Part shown: piece after piece, positions 36,101 through 44,375 of the stretch
Layout of the letters: the number at the start of each line of letters is the position of its first letter
Numbering within the stretch: the stretch's first letter is position 1
Assembly: GCF_030499515.1 (NCBI RefSeq)
Contig: NZ_JASTWJ010000001.1
Coordinates: 6,986,001-7,050,000 of the forward strand
Length of the DNA: 64,000 bases
Source of the DNA: Streptomyces sp. DT2A-34
GTDB taxonomy: Bacteria > Actinomycetota > Actinomycetes > Streptomycetales > Streptomycetaceae
Direction of reading: 5' to 3'
Program-made: the position numbers and the translations under genes
The notes under the pieces: generated by a model
The model's database searches: none
Told to the model about the DNA's origin: nothing
Seen by the model: the letters and a program-made list of their open reading frames with translations, nothing else

Positions 36101-37881
36101 TCGGTGGGTGCGGTGTCGGTGAGCAGGACGTGCGCGCCGGTCCCGGCCAGGATGTGCCGGGTGCGGGCGGCCGGTGCGCGCGGGTCGAGGCCGACGTAGG
36201 CGCCGCCGGCCCTGAGTACGGCCAGCAGCGCGCAGAGAAGGCTGTCGGAGCGGCCCATCAGGACCGCGACGCGGTTCTCCGGCCGGACGCCGAGGGCGAT
36301 CAGCCGGTGCGCGAGCCGGTTGGCACGGGTGTTCAACTCACCGTAGGTGAGGGTGCGGTCGCCCTGGACGATCGCGGTGGCGTCCGGGGTGGCCGCCACG
36401 CGGGCCGCGAACAGCTCGGGTACGGTCGTTCCTCCCCCGGGCGCGGTCGCGCCGGCGAGCCGCGCCTTCCCCCGCTCCTCGGGCAGCGTCACCTCGATCC
36501 CTCCGACCGGGGTGCCCGCGACGACCGCCGCGGCGAACCGCTCCACGAAGCGGGCGAAACGCCTCTGGTGGGCGGTGAGTTCGGCATCCGTGTAGTGGGC
36601 GGGGCCGGCGTCCAGGTCGATGCGGATGCCGTGGCTGTCCGCCCGGTCGTACACGTTGAAGGCGAGGTCCTCGACGGGCCCCGTGGACAGGTTGTGGCGC
36701 GTGGTCGCGTGCCCGGCGAACCGCAGCTCCGGCCCGAACGCCATGATGTTGACGACGGGGCCGAAGAACCGCCGCGCACCGTGCGGCCAGTCCAGCTCGC
36801 GGCGCAGGTCCTCGCCCCGGTGCCGTTGGTGCGCCAGCAGGTCGCGGGTGGCGGACGCCGCCCGGCGTACGAGGTCGTGGGCGGCCGTGTCGGGCCGTAC
36901 GGACAGCCGAAGCGGAAGCACGTTGGACGCCATTCCGGGCGTGGTGAGTTCGGTCTCGCTCTCGCGGGCGGTGACGGCCAGACCCAGGACGATGTCCCGG
37001 GCTCCGGTGAGCCGGTGCAGATAGGCGGCGGTCGCCGCGAGCACGACGCGCGACCAGCGTGTGCCGGCCTGTGCGGCGGCGGCGTGCACCAAGTCCCCTG
37101 CGGCCTGCGGGAGATGACCGGTGCGGCGGAGGAAGTGCCCCGCGACGTGCGGCGGCCGGGCGGACAGGCTCACCGGTTCGGGGCGGTCGGCGAACGCGGT
37201 CGTCCAGAACTCCCGGTCCGACGCGTGCCGTTCACCGCTGCGGTAGGCCTCGTCCTCCTCGACCGGCGGGGCGAGGGGCGCCGGCGGCGGGGTGTGGGGC
37301 GTGCCCGCGACGAGGGCGGTGTAGGCGTCGGCGACCCGGCTCGCGATGAGGGAGCAGCTGTAGCCGTCGACGGCGATGTGGTGGTACGGCTGGTACCAGA
37401 TCCAGTGGTCGTCCGCGAGCTTCAGCAGCGCGTACCGGAAGAGCGGGGACCGTTCGAGGTCGAAGGGCGTTGCGAAGTCGGCGGCCATCCAGGCCTCGGC
37501 GGCCGGCCGGGGCTCGGGTTCGTCCGTGAGGTCGACGACGGGCAGGTCCCAGGAGGGGTCGGTTTCGACGAGCTGGCGGACGGTGGCGGCTTCGTCCATG
37601 GCAGCCGTGAACCGGACCCGGAGGGTCTCGGTGGCCGCCACCACCTGCTCGACGGCCGCCCGGAAGAGGACCGGATCGACGGGGCCGTGGATCTCGGCGT
37701 ATTCGCCCACGTTGTAGGCGGGGCCGACGGGATCGAGCCGCTGTCCGAACCACATCGAGCGCTGGGCGGCGGATACGTCCAGGGCGTGCGGGACGGTCAT
37801 CGGGTCCGGACTCCGGGGGCTCGTCATCGGCTCAGGGCCGTGGTGGCGGGTCATCGGCTCCGGGGCGTGGTGGCCGGTCAT
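30121..37881 (-). CDS. NRPS A: C-A-T-C-A-T-E, first two modules
   Basis: A 2586-residue protein. C1 covers about 30-460 ([10 protein letters not shown]), A1 487-974, T1 990-1060 ([12 protein letters not shown]), C2 1080-1520 ([10 protein letters not shown]), A2 1540-2025, T2 2030-2105 ([12 protein letters not shown]), and E 2115-2550 ([10 protein letters not shown]). A1 residues D-A-Y-W-W-G-G-T-F-K fit valine or a similar branched residue. A2 residues D-A-T-K-L-G-H-V-G-K are closest to aspartate/asparagine codes. C1 at the start, resembling those of DhbF-type proteins, suggests an acyl or aryl cap rather than a free first residue. ATG 37881 overlaps the upstream PLP gene stop (ATGA). Three further in-frame ATGs follow because the first 27 codons are built from 9-residue repeats. 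The C terminus ([14 protein letters not shown]) looks like a docking helix for NRPS B. Confidence 0.95.
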   Translation of the reverse strand: MTGHHAPEPMTRHHGPEPMTSPRSPDPMTVPHALDVSAAQRSMWFGQRLDPVGPAYNVGEYAEIHGPVDPVLFRAAVEQVVAATETLRVRFTAAMDEAATVRQLVETDPSWDLPVVDLTDEPEPRPAAEAWMAADFATPFDLERSPLFRYALLKLADDHWIWYQPYHHIAVDGYSCSLIASRVADAYTALVAGTPHTPPPAPLAPPVEEDEAYRSGERHASDREFWTTAFADRPEPVSLSARPPHVAGHFLRRTGHLPQAAGDLVHAAAAQAGTRWSRVVLAATAAYLHRLTGARDIVLGLAVTARESETELTTPGMASNVLPLRLSVRPDTAAHDLVRRAASATRDLLAHQRHRGEDLRRELDWPHGARRFFGPVVNIMAFGPELRFAGHATTRHNLSTGPVEDLAFNVYDRADSHGIRIDLDAGPAHYTDAELTAHQRRFARFVERFAAAVVAGTPVGGIEVTLPEERGKARLAGATAPGGGTTVPELFAARVAATPDATAIVQGDRTLTYGELNTRANRLAHRLIALGVRPENRVAVLMGRSDSLLCALLAVLRAGGAYVGLDPRAPAARTRHILAGTGAHVLLTDTAPTESYDGMVVVRVDDPTLAAEPGGDPAVPLHPAQLAYVSHTSGSTGVPKGVAVTHLDVTALAADSAFGDGAHTRVLVHSPTAFDASTYEMWVPLLNGGTAVLAGPDEDMDAAAVARLTERHGLTALWLTAGLFRLAAEEDPGCFAGLRQVWTGGEAVPADAVRRVLAACPGLTVTDGYGPTETTTFAACRPCAADAPVPDPLPIGRPLDGMRAYVLDSALQPLPPGTIGELYVAGPGVARGYLGRPGASAERFVADPYGPPGARMYRTGDHARVTAGGELEFHGRADGQLKLRGFRIEPGEIETVLAAHPEVTQAVAALREDRPGDRRLIAYAVCAEGTTPAPDVLRGHLAARLPDFMVPSAVVVLDRLPLTRNGKLDRAALPAAPAPAAPQPHSAARTPHEQLLCTLFADMLGLADVGPSDGFFALGGHSLLALRLLGRIRTTLGVELALRDVFQAPTPAALARLLTGPGKTGAGRTVRSAPRPTPRTAPDEAAPLSSAQRRLWFLHRLEGPSAAYNIPLALRLTGARLDLDALRAALADLVTRHEILRTVYPDADGLPCQRPLEPFTPDLRVVDQVAEAELPDLLGQLAAEGFRIEEEAPFRAHLLVLGPEDHVLLLVLHHIAGDGWSLDPLLLDLATAFGARLEGREPGWAPLPVQYADYCVWQHEVPGDEQDRRLGHWRAVLAGLPDELPLPADRPRPARATHRGGDIPVRLDADLHRRLRALAAETGTTVFMVVQAGLAALLTRLGAGTDIPLGTPVAGRADEVLDDLVGCFVNTLVLRTDTSGDPGFRELLGRVRETDLAAYAHQELPFEHLVEALNPPRSLARHPLFQVMLAFRPTAGPRPGLPGLHARTLPVETGATKVDLTFNLGEHRTADGSPDGIEGILQYSADLFDRGTAEELAARLERLLRAAVLEPDRAIGTLGILSDAERRRLLTEFNDTARDVPDTTFPRLFAARAAQAPDAVAVEDGATTLTYRQLDARADRLARVLVSHGAGPGRVVAFSLSRSVDLAIAVLAVLKAGAAYLPLDPEHPAERTAYLLADADPVCLIARDRLALGVDCPVVDPDAAPDDPDTPLPEARPADPAYLIYTSGTTGRPKGVVVEHRNLTTYVARCVEAYPSLRGTSLLHATMSFDATVTTLHGALAAGGRVHIAGFHDAGAAPANGGYTFLKATPSHLPLLPALPHDLSPAEEFMLGGEALVGEALRGWRADHPGVRLINHYGPTELTVGCTDHRIEPGDDLPAGPVPVGRPMWNTRAYVLDTRLTPVPVGVEGELYVAGDHVARGYWRRPGLTAERFVADPFDPCGGRMYRTGDLAVWRADGTLELRGRADGQLKIRGLRIEPGEVEGALTSHPAVAQAAVVVSEDRAGVRRLVGYVVSAPDTDCPALLAHAARQLPAHMVPEALVALDALPMTPNGKLDRAALPAPATAHETTGRAPRTSREQTLRDLFAEVLGVPAGDVGVDDGFFDLGGDSITSIHLVSRALAAGLRLTPRDVFEQRTVAGLAATAAARPATGSDREQDAPTGTLPLTPAMRRLLERGGPIGAFSQSVLLLAPAGADAERLTAALQTVLDHHDTLRLRLAPDGRTAEVPPPGTVDAATVLERSTEAVDFGEVSHRSASRLSPEKGELVRAVWLDAGPRGPGRLLLTVHHLAVDSVSWRILCSDLAAAWRQEELPGRGTSFRRWARLLEREARSPARAAEPELWRAMLEAPAPGLGARRPDPGRDTVGEMRHLTRQLPAETTTELLTTVPAAFHAGPEDVLIAALAAAFVRWRRSRDGHPALLLDIERHGREEIAEGIDLTRTVGWFTSVVPARLDLAGVDPADPAQVLKTVKEQLRSVPDHGIGHGLFRHLDPDNGPLLAALPAPEVGFNYLGRTVRPADGDWSPAPEALRNLGAVHDPAMPVAHGLEITAVTTEDGRLDTTWSWVPGIWSEPDVRALADRWLEELAAQADGGTGGAGGHTPSDLPLVSLSQAEIDELEAEFDNEWR
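37823..37876. repeat. 27-bp tandem repeat supplying several start codons of NRPS A
   Basis: Two adjacent 27-bp units, 37823-37849 and 37850-37876, differ at few positions, with degenerate further units on both sides. On the minus strand each unit begins with an in-frame ATG, giving [32 protein letters not shown]. It lies at the 5' end of the NRPS A gene. Confidence 0.88.
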
Positions 37882-39176
37882 CGGGCGGCCTCCGTGGCGG
37901 TCGCGAGGCCGGTCGACTGCCGTTCCACGAGCTCGGCGACGGCCCGCGGTCCCTCCTCGCGGCCGGGCCAGGGCACGCGCAGCCAGGGTTCGGCGGGTAT
38001 CAGCGGCAGGTCGTGAGCCTGGCGGGCGCGGCCGCCGCCGGTGATGTTGAGGAGGACGAGTTCGTCGCGGCGGACACGGCCGTCCCGTACCGCCTCGGCC
38101 AGGGCGGCCAGGGCCACGCCGGCGCCGGGTTCGATGTCGATGCCCTCGGTCTCCTCGAAGAGGGCCATGGCGTCCAGAGCGGTAACGTTGTCTGTGCACA
38201 GGACGTCGCCGCCGCTCTCGGTGAGCACGTCGCGGACCCCGCCGCGGACGGTGAACGGCGGGCGCCGGTTGGTCAGTTCACGGGCCAGCGGTTCGTGTTC
38301 GCGGTCTGCGGGGGCCGCGCCGCTACATCGCCAGGCCTCGTACAGCGGCGCGAACGGCGTGTTCTGGCACATCAGCAGACGGGGCAGCGCCTCGCCCTCG
38401 GCGCCCAGCCGGCGTGCCGCTTCATGGCAGCCGATCGCTCCGGTGCCGCTGCCGACGGCCTGCACATAGGTTTCCGGCAGCCGTCCGAGGGCATCGGCGG
38501 CGGCCAGCATGACGGTGCCCAGGCCGTCCCGGCGGCCGACGTTGCGTGAACCGCCCTCGGCGTGGTGGCCGGGCAGCGCGGAGATCAGGTCGGCGCAGGC
38601 GATGGCGTCGCTGTACGTGGCGGTGCCGTCGAGGACGACGATGCGGACGCAGGGGTCGAGCGGGGCGGGGAAGCGCATCCGCTCCAGGGCCGGGGCGGGC
38701 ACGACCAGCAGACAGGGCACCTGGTGGCAGGTGGCGGCCCAGGCGAAGGCCGCGGCGGTGTTGCCCGCCGAGGGAATCACCAGGACGGGCGGGTCGGCGG
38801 GCAGCCTGCCGAGCACGGTGTAGGCCTCAAGATCCTTGAACGTACAGGTCGGCAGGTACGCCCCGCGCTCCGGCCAGTAGCCGTTGAAGGCGACCCACAG
38901 CCTGTCGAGCCCGATCCGGCGGCCGAGCCGCCCGGCGGGGTGGACGACGGGACCGGGGACGTCGGGGAAGGTGCGTACCACCGGCAGCAGCGGGGCGTAC
39001 CGGAACAGGCCGGTGCTTTCCCCGGCTTGGGTTCCGGTGCTGTCGTACTCGGTGTGCAGGAACGCTGGTTCGTGCCGACGGGAGCAGTCCAGGAGGAGGC
39101 CGTCGTCCTCGTATCGGGTTCCGCAGGAGGAACAGACAACGGTGTAGTGACGTGTTCCCGGACGTACTCCGGACAT
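37878..39176 (-). CDS. PLP-dependent cysteate synthase / threonine synthase-like enzyme
   Basis: A 432-residue fold-type II PLP enzyme. An N-terminal zinc-ribbon-like segment ([16 protein letters not shown]...LDC) precedes [11 protein letters not shown], the PLP lysine Lys114 in [13 protein letters not shown], a [11 protein letters not shown] phosphate-type loop, and [17 protein letters not shown] for cofactor phosphate. The pattern is that of the cysteate synthases of methanogens (O-phosphoserine plus sulfite to L-cysteate) and their actinobacterial relatives, rather than true threonine synthase. As first gene of the NRPS operon, overlapping NRPS A by 4 bp, it most likely makes an unusual amino acid for the peptide. 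Cysteate would be an acidic Asp mimic suiting the A2 code of NRPS A; that link is inference. ATG 39176 is chosen over TTG 39215 because GGAAGG lies 9 bp upstream. Confidence 0.8.
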   Translation of the reverse strand: MSGVRPGTRHYTVVCSSCGTRYEDDGLLLDCSRRHEPAFLHTEYDSTGTQAGESTGLFRYAPLLPVVRTFPDVPGPVVHPAGRLGRRIGLDRLWVAFNGYWPERGAYLPTCTFKDLEAYTVLGRLPADPPVLVIPSAGNTAAAFAWAATCHQVPCLLVVPAPALERMRFPAPLDPCVRIVVLDGTATYSDAIACADLISALPGHHAEGGSRNVGRRDGLGTVMLAAADALGRLPETYVQAVGSGTGAIGCHEAARRLGAEGEALPRLLMCQNTPFAPLYEAWRCSGAAPADREHEPLARELTNRRPPFTVRGGVRDVLTESGGDVLCTDNVTALDAMALFEETEGIDIEPGAGVALAALAEAVRDGRVRRDELVLLNITGGGRARQAHDLPLIPAEPWLRVPWPGREEGPRAVAELVERQSTGLATATEAAR

Positions 39177-39459
39177 TTTCGCTTGCCTTCCGCAGTGCCG
39201 CGATTCGCTGATCAATTGGAACCGGATCTTCGAGAAGGGAAGGCGACGTATGAATTACGTCTTGATGGCGCGCAGTTGATATGCGGGAAGCGCTTACTGT
39301 GTGCTTACCAATATCTTACCGTGACGCCGTTGCGTAAGAAGTCCACCTGCGGACTGTTCAGTTCCGGTTCATCTCCCCTTCCTCGGCCAGCAGTTGAGAA
39401 AGCGCTCGCCACGGAGAGCATCCAAGGTGCACGGGCCATGATGAAAGGCTGGCGGAAAC
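39177..39459. promoter_or_regulatory. Divergent control region of the NRPS operon and E1 genes
   Basis: This 283-bp region, less GC-rich than its surroundings, separates the two divergent transcription units. It holds the heptamer repeats described separately. It also has a tiny plus-strand ORF at 39250-39279 (MNYVLMARS) with GAAGGGAAGG 6 bp upstream, which might be a leader peptide or chance. No other gene is present. Confidence 0.6.
39292..39320. promoter_or_regulatory. Three 7-bp direct repeats at 11-bp spacing (SARP-like operator)
   Basis: GCTTACT (39292), GCTTACC (39303) and TCTTACC (39314) are separated by exactly 4 bp each. Heptamers in direct repeat with 4-bp spacers are the known binding geometry of SARP activators (OmpR-type DNA-binding domain) that switch on antibiotic clusters. 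No SARP gene is in the window, so the regulator would be encoded elsewhere. Which of the two divergent promoters it serves is not clear. Confidence 0.5.
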
Positions 39460-40599
39460 ATGGGCGATACGCCGATGCATACGACTGCGGGGAATTGGAC
39501 AGAGCCCGCTCCTTGGCTCCCGTCCCAGGTTCCTGTTTCCCTTCTGTCTACGAATGGAAATGCGCGGCAATTCGACACCACTCATGGGCCGCAGGAGCGG
39601 ACATACCCGGAGCCGTCGCCCGAGTCGCTGCTTGAGGCGTACCGGAAGATGGTCCTCGGCCGCCGCTTCGACGAGCAGGCGACGGCGCTCGCCCGGCAGG
39701 GCAGGCTCGCCGTCCATCCCTCCAGCCTCGGCCAGGAGGCCTGTCAGGTGGGTGCGGCGCTCGCCCTGCGCGCCACGGACTGGCTGTTCCCCACCTACCG
39801 CGACTGCGTCGCGCTGGTCAGCCGCGGGATCGACCCCGTCGAGGCCCTGACACTGCTGCGCGGTGACGCGCACTGCGGCTACGACCCGGTACGGCACCGC
39901 ACGGCACCGCAGTGCACCCCGTTGGCGACCCACGCCGCCCACGCCACGGGACTGGCCCACGGCGAGCGGCTCAAGGGCGCCGACACGGTCGCCCTCGCAC
40001 TCGTGGGCGACGGCGCGACCAGCGAGGGCGACTTCCACGAAGCCCTCAACCTGGCGGGCGTGCTACGGGCTCCGGTGGTGTTCCTGGTGCAGAACAACCG
40101 ATACGCCATCTCCGTCCCGCTGTCCGCGCAGTGCGCGGCACCGAGCCTGGCGTACAAGGGAATCGGTTACGGCGTCCGCTCGGAACAGGTCGACGGCAAC
40201 GACGCCGCGGCCGTACTCGCCGTCCTGACCACGGCTGTCGAGGACGCACGCGAGGGCGGTGGCCCCTGGCTGGTCGAGGCACACACCTACCGTCTGGCCC
40301 CGCACACCAGCGCCGACGACCCGTCCCGCTACCGTCCGGCCGAGGAGGCCGAGCACTGGCGCGGCCGGGACCCGATCACCCGGCTGGAGTCCGCACTGCG
40401 CGCCCGTGACCTGCTGACCGAGGACGGCATCGCGGCCGCGGCCGCCGAGGCGGAAGGCTACGCGGCGGACCTGCGCACCCGGCTCGCCGAGGACCCCGCT
40501 CTCGACCCGCTCGCCCTGTTCGACCACGTGTTCAGCGCTCCGCCCGCGCAGCTGACCGCGCAACGTGCCGCCCTGCGGACCGAGTTGGAGGAACACTGA
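39460..40599 (+). CDS. 2-oxoacid dehydrogenase E1 component, alpha subunit
   Basis: A 379-residue thiamine-diphosphate subunit of a pyruvate or branched-chain 2-oxoacid dehydrogenase. The ThDP motif runs from Gly183-Asp-Gly (GDGATSEGDFHEALNLAG) to Asn212-Asn213 (VFLVQNNRYAIS). Other family blocks are YRKMVLGRRFDEQ, HPSSLGQEACQVGAALAL, FPTYRDC and HTYRLAPHTSADDPSRY, the last two favouring the branched-chain/acetoin side of the family. It decarboxylates a 2-oxoacid and passes the acyl group to the lipoyl domain of the next protein. The start ATG 39460 follows AAAGG; ATG 39475 is possible. It is 1 bp from the E1-beta-E2 fusion gene and divergent from the NRPS operon, suggesting that it supplies an acyl-CoA to it. 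Confidence 0.92.
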   Translation: MGDTPMHTTAGNWTEPAPWLPSQVPVSLLSTNGNARQFDTTHGPQERTYPEPSPESLLEAYRKMVLGRRFDEQATALARQGRLAVHPSSLGQEACQVGAALALRATDWLFPTYRDCVALVSRGIDPVEALTLLRGDAHCGYDPVRHRTAPQCTPLATHAAHATGLAHGERLKGADTVALALVGDGATSEGDFHEALNLAGVLRAPVVFLVQNNRYAISVPLSAQCAAPSLAYKGIGYGVRSEQVDGNDAAAVLAVLTTAVEDAREGGGPWLVEAHTYRLAPHTSADDPSRYRPAEEAEHWRGRDPITRLESALRARDLLTEDGIAAAAAEAEGYAADLRTRLAEDPALDPLALFDHVFSAPPAQLTAQRAALRTELEEH

Positions 40600-40600
40600 G

Positions 40601-42736
40601 ATGCCGGCCGCGATGACGACGATGGCGCAGGCGCTGAACTCCGCCCTGCGGGACGCGCTCGACGCGGACGAACGCGTCGTGCTCTTCGGCGAGGACGTCG
40701 GTCGGCTCGGAGGCGTTTTCCGGGTCACCGACGGGCTCGCGGACATGTTCGGGGACCGGCGCTGCTTCGACACGCCGGCCTGCGAGGCCGGTATCGCCGG
40801 GCTGGCCGTCGGCATGGCCATGGCCGGGTTCCGGCCCGTGGTGGAGATGCAGTTCGACGCGTTCGCCTACCCGGCGTTCGAGCAGATCGCCTCCCACGTG
40901 GCCAAGTTGCGCAACCGCACCCGCGGCGCCCTCGCCCTGCCCATGGTCATCCGCGTCCCCTACGGCGGCGGGATCGGCGGCGTCGAGCACCACAGCGACT
41001 CCAGCGAGGCGTACTACGCGCACACGGCCGGTCTGAAGGTGGTGACACCCGCGACGGTGGGGGACGCGTACGCACTGCTGCGGGAGGCGATCGAGGACCC
41101 CGACCCGGTGGTGTTCCTGGAACCCAAGCGGCACTACTGGACGCGGGAGGAGGTCGAACTCCCCGTCCGGGCCGAGCCGTTCGGCACGGCGGCGGTGCGC
41201 CGCACCGGTGCCGACGCCACGCTGGTCGCCTACGGACCGTCCGTCGCCGTCGCCCTGGCGGCGGCGCGAGAGGCGGCGGACGAGGGCTTGGACGTGGAGG
41301 TGCTGGACCTGCGTACCCTCGTCCCGCTCGACGACCACGCCCTCACCGCGTCGGTACGGCGCACCGGCCGCTGCCTGGTGGTGCACGAGGCGCAGGGCTT
41401 CGCCGGGGTGGGCGCCGAGATCGCGGCACGAGTGCAGGAACGCTGCTTCGACGCGTTGCACGCACCGGTGCTGCGCGTCACGGGCCTCGACATCCCCTAT
41501 CCGCCGCCCCTGCTGGAGAGCGCCCATCTGCCGGGCGTCGGCCGGGTCCTCGACGGACTACGCCGACTGCTGCCCGCCGGCGGACCGGGCCGGGGCGTAC
41601 GACGGGAGGTGGCTGCCACCGACGCGCGCGCGGTGACCGACGAGAAGGCGCGAGTGGCGGCCGACCAGGTCGGGACCTTCCATCTGCCGGACCTGGGCGA
41701 GGGGTTGACGGAGGCGGAGGTGCTGGACTGGCAGGTCGCGGTAGGTGACGTGGTCACGCACGACCAGACCGTCGTCGAAGTCGAGACGGCCAAGTCCGTC
41801 GTGACCCTGCCGAGTCCCTTCGCCGGGACGGTGACGGCCCTGCACTGTGGCTCCGGCGAGATCGTCAAGGTCGGCGCACCGCTGCTGTCGGTGTCCCAGG
41901 CACCGTCGGAGAACGGCTCGGCCGGGGAACTCACCGGGGGCTCGGGCGCGGTCCTCACGGGATACGGGACCGGGGCAGGGGCCGGCCTCGTACGCACCGC
42001 GACCCGCCGTTCGCATCCGCGGACGGGCGAGAGCACGGCCCCCCGGCGGCCGGAACCGCGCCAACCGGGGACCCGCATACCCATGGACGCCGCCGCCGAG
42101 AAGTTCGTCCGCGCTCACCGCGACACACCCGCCGTCACCATATGGGCGGACGCCGACGCCACCGGTCTGCTCGCCGCCCGGGCGGTCCAGGACACGGGCG
42201 TGCTGCCGCTGCTGGCCCGGGCCTGCCTCGGCGGCCTGGCCGCGTTCCCCGCACTGAACGCCCGGGTGGACGCCGACCGCGCGGAGATCGTACGCATGCC
42301 GCAGGTACACCTCGGCTTCGCCGCACAGACGGATCACGGGCTGGTCGTCCCCGTGCTGCGGGATGCCGACCGGCTGCCGTTCGACGCCCTCGCGGCCGAA
42401 CTGCGACGGCTCACCGGCCTCGCCCGGCGTGGCGCGCTCCCCGCCGAACACCGCACCGGCGGCACCTTCACCCTCAACAACTACGGCGTCCTCGGAGCCG
42501 ACGGCGCCACCCCGATCCTCAACCACCCCCAGACGGCGATGCTCGGCGTCGGCCGCCTCCTCGACCGCCCCTGGGCGGTGGACGGCCGTGTGGAGGTCCG
42601 CAAGGTCGTCCACCTGTCACTGACCTTCGACCACCGCGTCTGCGACGGCGGCACCGCGGCCGGATTCCTCCGCCACGTCATCGACGACATCACATCCGGC
42701 CGTTGCGGCGGCGGAGCCGAACACGGAGAGGGCTGA
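40601..42736 (+). CDS. Fused 2-oxoacid dehydrogenase E1-beta / E2 acyltransferase
   Basis: One continuous 711-residue protein. Residues about 1-335 are a full E1 beta subunit (VLFGEDVGRLGGVFRVTDGL, VIRVPYGGGIGGVEHHSD, HEAQGFAGVGAEIA). About 357-433 is a lipoyl domain (FHLPDLGEGLTEAEVL) with lipoyl Lys398 in ETAKSVV. About 495-700 is the E2 catalytic domain with NNYGVLGADGATPILN and the active His678 and Asp682 in DHRVCDG. Between lipoyl and catalytic domains there is a Gly/Arg/Pro linker but no recognisable peripheral subunit-binding domain, which normally holds E1 or E3 on E2. E1-beta and E2 are normally separate proteins. No E3 gene is nearby. ATG 40601 has GGAGG 9 bp upstream inside the E1-alpha gene, so the two are coupled. 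Probable product: an acyl-CoA, perhaps for capping by the first condensation domain of NRPS A. Confidence 0.92.
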   Translation: MPAAMTTMAQALNSALRDALDADERVVLFGEDVGRLGGVFRVTDGLADMFGDRRCFDTPACEAGIAGLAVGMAMAGFRPVVEMQFDAFAYPAFEQIASHVAKLRNRTRGALALPMVIRVPYGGGIGGVEHHSDSSEAYYAHTAGLKVVTPATVGDAYALLREAIEDPDPVVFLEPKRHYWTREEVELPVRAEPFGTAAVRRTGADATLVAYGPSVAVALAAAREAADEGLDVEVLDLRTLVPLDDHALTASVRRTGRCLVVHEAQGFAGVGAEIAARVQERCFDALHAPVLRVTGLDIPYPPPLLESAHLPGVGRVLDGLRRLLPAGGPGRGVRREVAATDARAVTDEKARVAADQVGTFHLPDLGEGLTEAEVLDWQVAVGDVVTHDQTVVEVETAKSVVTLPSPFAGTVTALHCGSGEIVKVGAPLLSVSQAPSENGSAGELTGGSGAVLTGYGTGAGAGLVRTATRRSHPRTGESTAPRRPEPRQPGTRIPMDAAAEKFVRAHRDTPAVTIWADADATGLLAARAVQDTGVLPLLARACLGGLAAFPALNARVDADRAEIVRMPQVHLGFAAQTDHGLVVPVLRDADRLPFDALAAELRRLTGLARRGALPAEHRTGGTFTLNNYGVLGADGATPILNHPQTAMLGVGRLLDRPWAVDGRVEVRKVVHLSLTFDHRVCDGGTAAGFLRHVIDDITSGRCGGGAEHGEG

Positions 42737-42834
42737 AGACCACCTTCCCCCAGGGTGCGCGGCCGGACGCCTCGTCTGGGCGTCAGCGGCACTTCCCGGC
42801 TCGGCACACGACCGCTGCCCGAACCACCTACGAG

Positions 42835-42972
42835 GAGGGCGCGTGCCTGCCGCTGACGATCGACGTCCTGCGCATCACCGGCGGGGCGATCACCGAGATC
42901 GTCACGTTCCACGACGACCAGGTCCCGCGGCTCGGGCTGCCGGAGCGCCTGCCGGCGGACGGCACGGAGTAG
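42835..42972 (+). pseudogene. C-terminal fragment of an ECF-type sigma factor
   Basis: The last 40 or so codons (CLPLTIDVLRITGGAITEIVTFHDDQVPRLGLPERLPADG) match the SnoaL-like C-terminal tail of large ECF sigma factors. No sigma region 2 or 4 is encoded upstream; the E1-beta-E2 gene ends 100 bp before. It is a truncated remnant with no usable start, marking the right edge of the NRPS region. Confidence 0.6.
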
Positions 42973-43327
42973 TCCCGCTGCGGACGCTCGCGCTGCGCGG
43001 TGGCGCGCGTGTCGCGGTCGTCACGTAGTGTCACGGTGTGGGGATGGCGACACGCCTCGCCTGCGTGCTGCAAGGTTTGGGATCAGCGTCGGGAGAGTCG
43101 CTGTCTTCATGGCCACGTACGGCAGGCCTCGAAGGGCTGCTTGTGTCCACCTGGGTGCGGTCGGGTGGTGCAGCGAACGCTGCACCACCCTGGATCGAGC
43201 AGGATCGAGTAGCCGTCAGGCCCAGCCGCGCGGAGTTCTCGGCCGCTGTGGTGTGGCGGCGCGAGATCTTCGGTGATCTGGCTGCTGATCGGGCGGCTGC
43301 AAGGATGCCGCGCTGCCCGGCTGTTGA
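42973..43327. other. Gene-free stretch with a perfect 13-bp inverted repeat
   Basis: No convincing gene is seen in these 355 bp; the open frames have atypical composition. The one clear structure is the 13-bp inverted repeat at 43163-43190, listed separately. Confidence 0.55.
43163..43190. promoter_or_regulatory. Perfect 13-bp inverted repeat
   Basis: GGGTGGTGCAGCG, spacer AA, then its exact complement CGCTGCACCACCC. No T-run follows on either strand. It could be a terminator-like hairpin downstream of the methyltransferase (which ends at 43328 on the minus strand) or a regulator site. Confidence 0.55.
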
Positions 43328-44017
43328 TCAGTGGGCGGTGGGGCGGGGCAGGCTCTGGGTGATGCGCCACAGGCGGCGAGGCAGTTCGCCCTCCTCGAAG
43401 GCGTGTACCTCGTCGAGGGTCCAGCCTGTGGCAAGGGCGTCGACGAGGGCGCGGTCGAAGAAGCGCACCGCGAAGCCGCCGTGCTCGAAGATGTCGTCGC
43501 CGTGGGCGATGCCCGTGCCGTAGTGGGCGTCGCCGGTGTGCCGGACGGTGTAGACGAAGCGGCCGCCGGGGCGCAGGACGCGGCGGACTTCGCCGACTGC
43601 GGCGTGGATCTCCTGGGTGGACAACGCCATGCACAGCAGCATGTGCGCGAAGACCGCGTCGACGGAGGCAGCGGGCAACGGCAGCGGGTCGCGTACGTCG
43701 TGAACCGTGGTGGTCACCCGCTCGGCGACCCCCCTTGAGTGAGCGGCTTCGCGCAGCTGCCGCAGTCCGGTGGCGCTGAAGTCGACGGCCTGGACGGTGA
43801 AGCCGCTCCGAGCGAAGTACAGGGCATCCCGCCCGTGTCCGGCCCCCAGCTCCAGGACGTCGGTGGCGTCCGCCGCGCGGAAGACGTCCCTGGCGTGCCG
43901 GGCCGCAGCGGACGGTTCCTCGCCGTACATTCCGGGGTGCTCGGTGTACGTCTCCTGCCAGTGCGTGCGCTGCGCTTCGCCCAGCTCGTGGTCGTGCCGG
44001 TCCTGGTGATCGCGCAT
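43328..44017 (-). CDS. SAM-dependent class I methyltransferase
   Basis: A 229-residue methyltransferase with the SAM motif VLELGAGHGRDALYFA (about 52-66), acidic VQAVDFSATGL, and RRVLRPGGRFVYTVRHTGD. The start ATG 44017 has GGGAGG 8 bp upstream; the longer frame is arginine-rich noise. Substrate is unknown. It stands alone, between remnants of a sigma factor and an F420-type oxidoreductase, so context says little. It might serve the NRPS product, but nothing in its sequence shows this. Confidence 0.85.
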   Translation of the reverse strand: MRDHQDRHDHELGEAQRTHWQETYTEHPGMYGEEPSAAARHARDVFRAADATDVLELGAGHGRDALYFARSGFTVQAVDFSATGLRQLREAAHSRGVAERVTTTVHDVRDPLPLPAASVDAVFAHMLLCMALSTQEIHAAVGEVRRVLRPGGRFVYTVRHTGDAHYGTGIAHGDDIFEHGGFAVRFFDRALVDALATGWTLDEVHAFEEGELPRRLWRITQSLPRPTAH

Positions 44018-44256
44018 GGTCACCTCCCGCGGGTGCCGTCTCCGCGGTTCGGGAGACGCGGGCCAGCCTAGGTCTTGGTAGGGGGCCGGCCCGGTGAGAC
44101 CCGGCGTCACCTCACGTCCCGCCCAGCAGGACACGGACCGACTCCCACGCCGTCCCCGCGACCGTCCGCAGCGCCTCGACTCCACGCCGCACCGAACCCG
44201 GTCGCCACGGCCCGCCACGCCCCCTTCGGGCTCACCCTCCCCGGGCCGGTGACCAC

Positions 44257-44343
44257 GTGAAATGCGGCATCAACCTGCCCAACTTCGGCCCCCAGATGAC
44301 CCCCGAGGGCATGCTCACCTGGACCCGTGAGGCCGAACAGCTG
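44257..44343 (+). pseudogene. N-terminal stub of an LLM-type F420-dependent oxidoreductase
   Basis: GTG 44257 starts MKCGINLPNFGPQMTP, then EGMLTWTREAEQL, the usual beginning of luciferase-like F420 oxidoreductases. After about 29 codons the match ends and the frame runs into the leader of the next gene. The remaining roughly 90% of the gene is deleted. The gap 44018-44256 before it holds nothing recognised. Confidence 0.65.
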
Positions 44344-44375
44344 TCACCGATCCGGACCGACGCGAGGGAAACCCG

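Noticed and set aside
23542..38016. Very long plus-strand open frames opposite the NRPS genes (over 2400 and almost 2000 codons)
   Set aside because: They mirror the codon bias of the NRPS genes in GC-rich DNA. Their composition is Arg/Gly/Gln/Val-rich without domains, while the minus strand shows perfect NRPS motifs.
37878..39176. Housekeeping threonine synthase
   Set aside because: The zinc-ribbon-like N terminus, the [13 protein letters not shown] lysine region and translational coupling to an NRPS gene fit the cysteate-synthase type better. Threonine pathway genes are absent.
42142..42972. 276-codon plus-strand frame as one protein ending in the sigma-factor tail
   Set aside because: The first 200 codons are the E2 coding sequence read in the wrong frame; only the last 45 codons have protein-like sequence.
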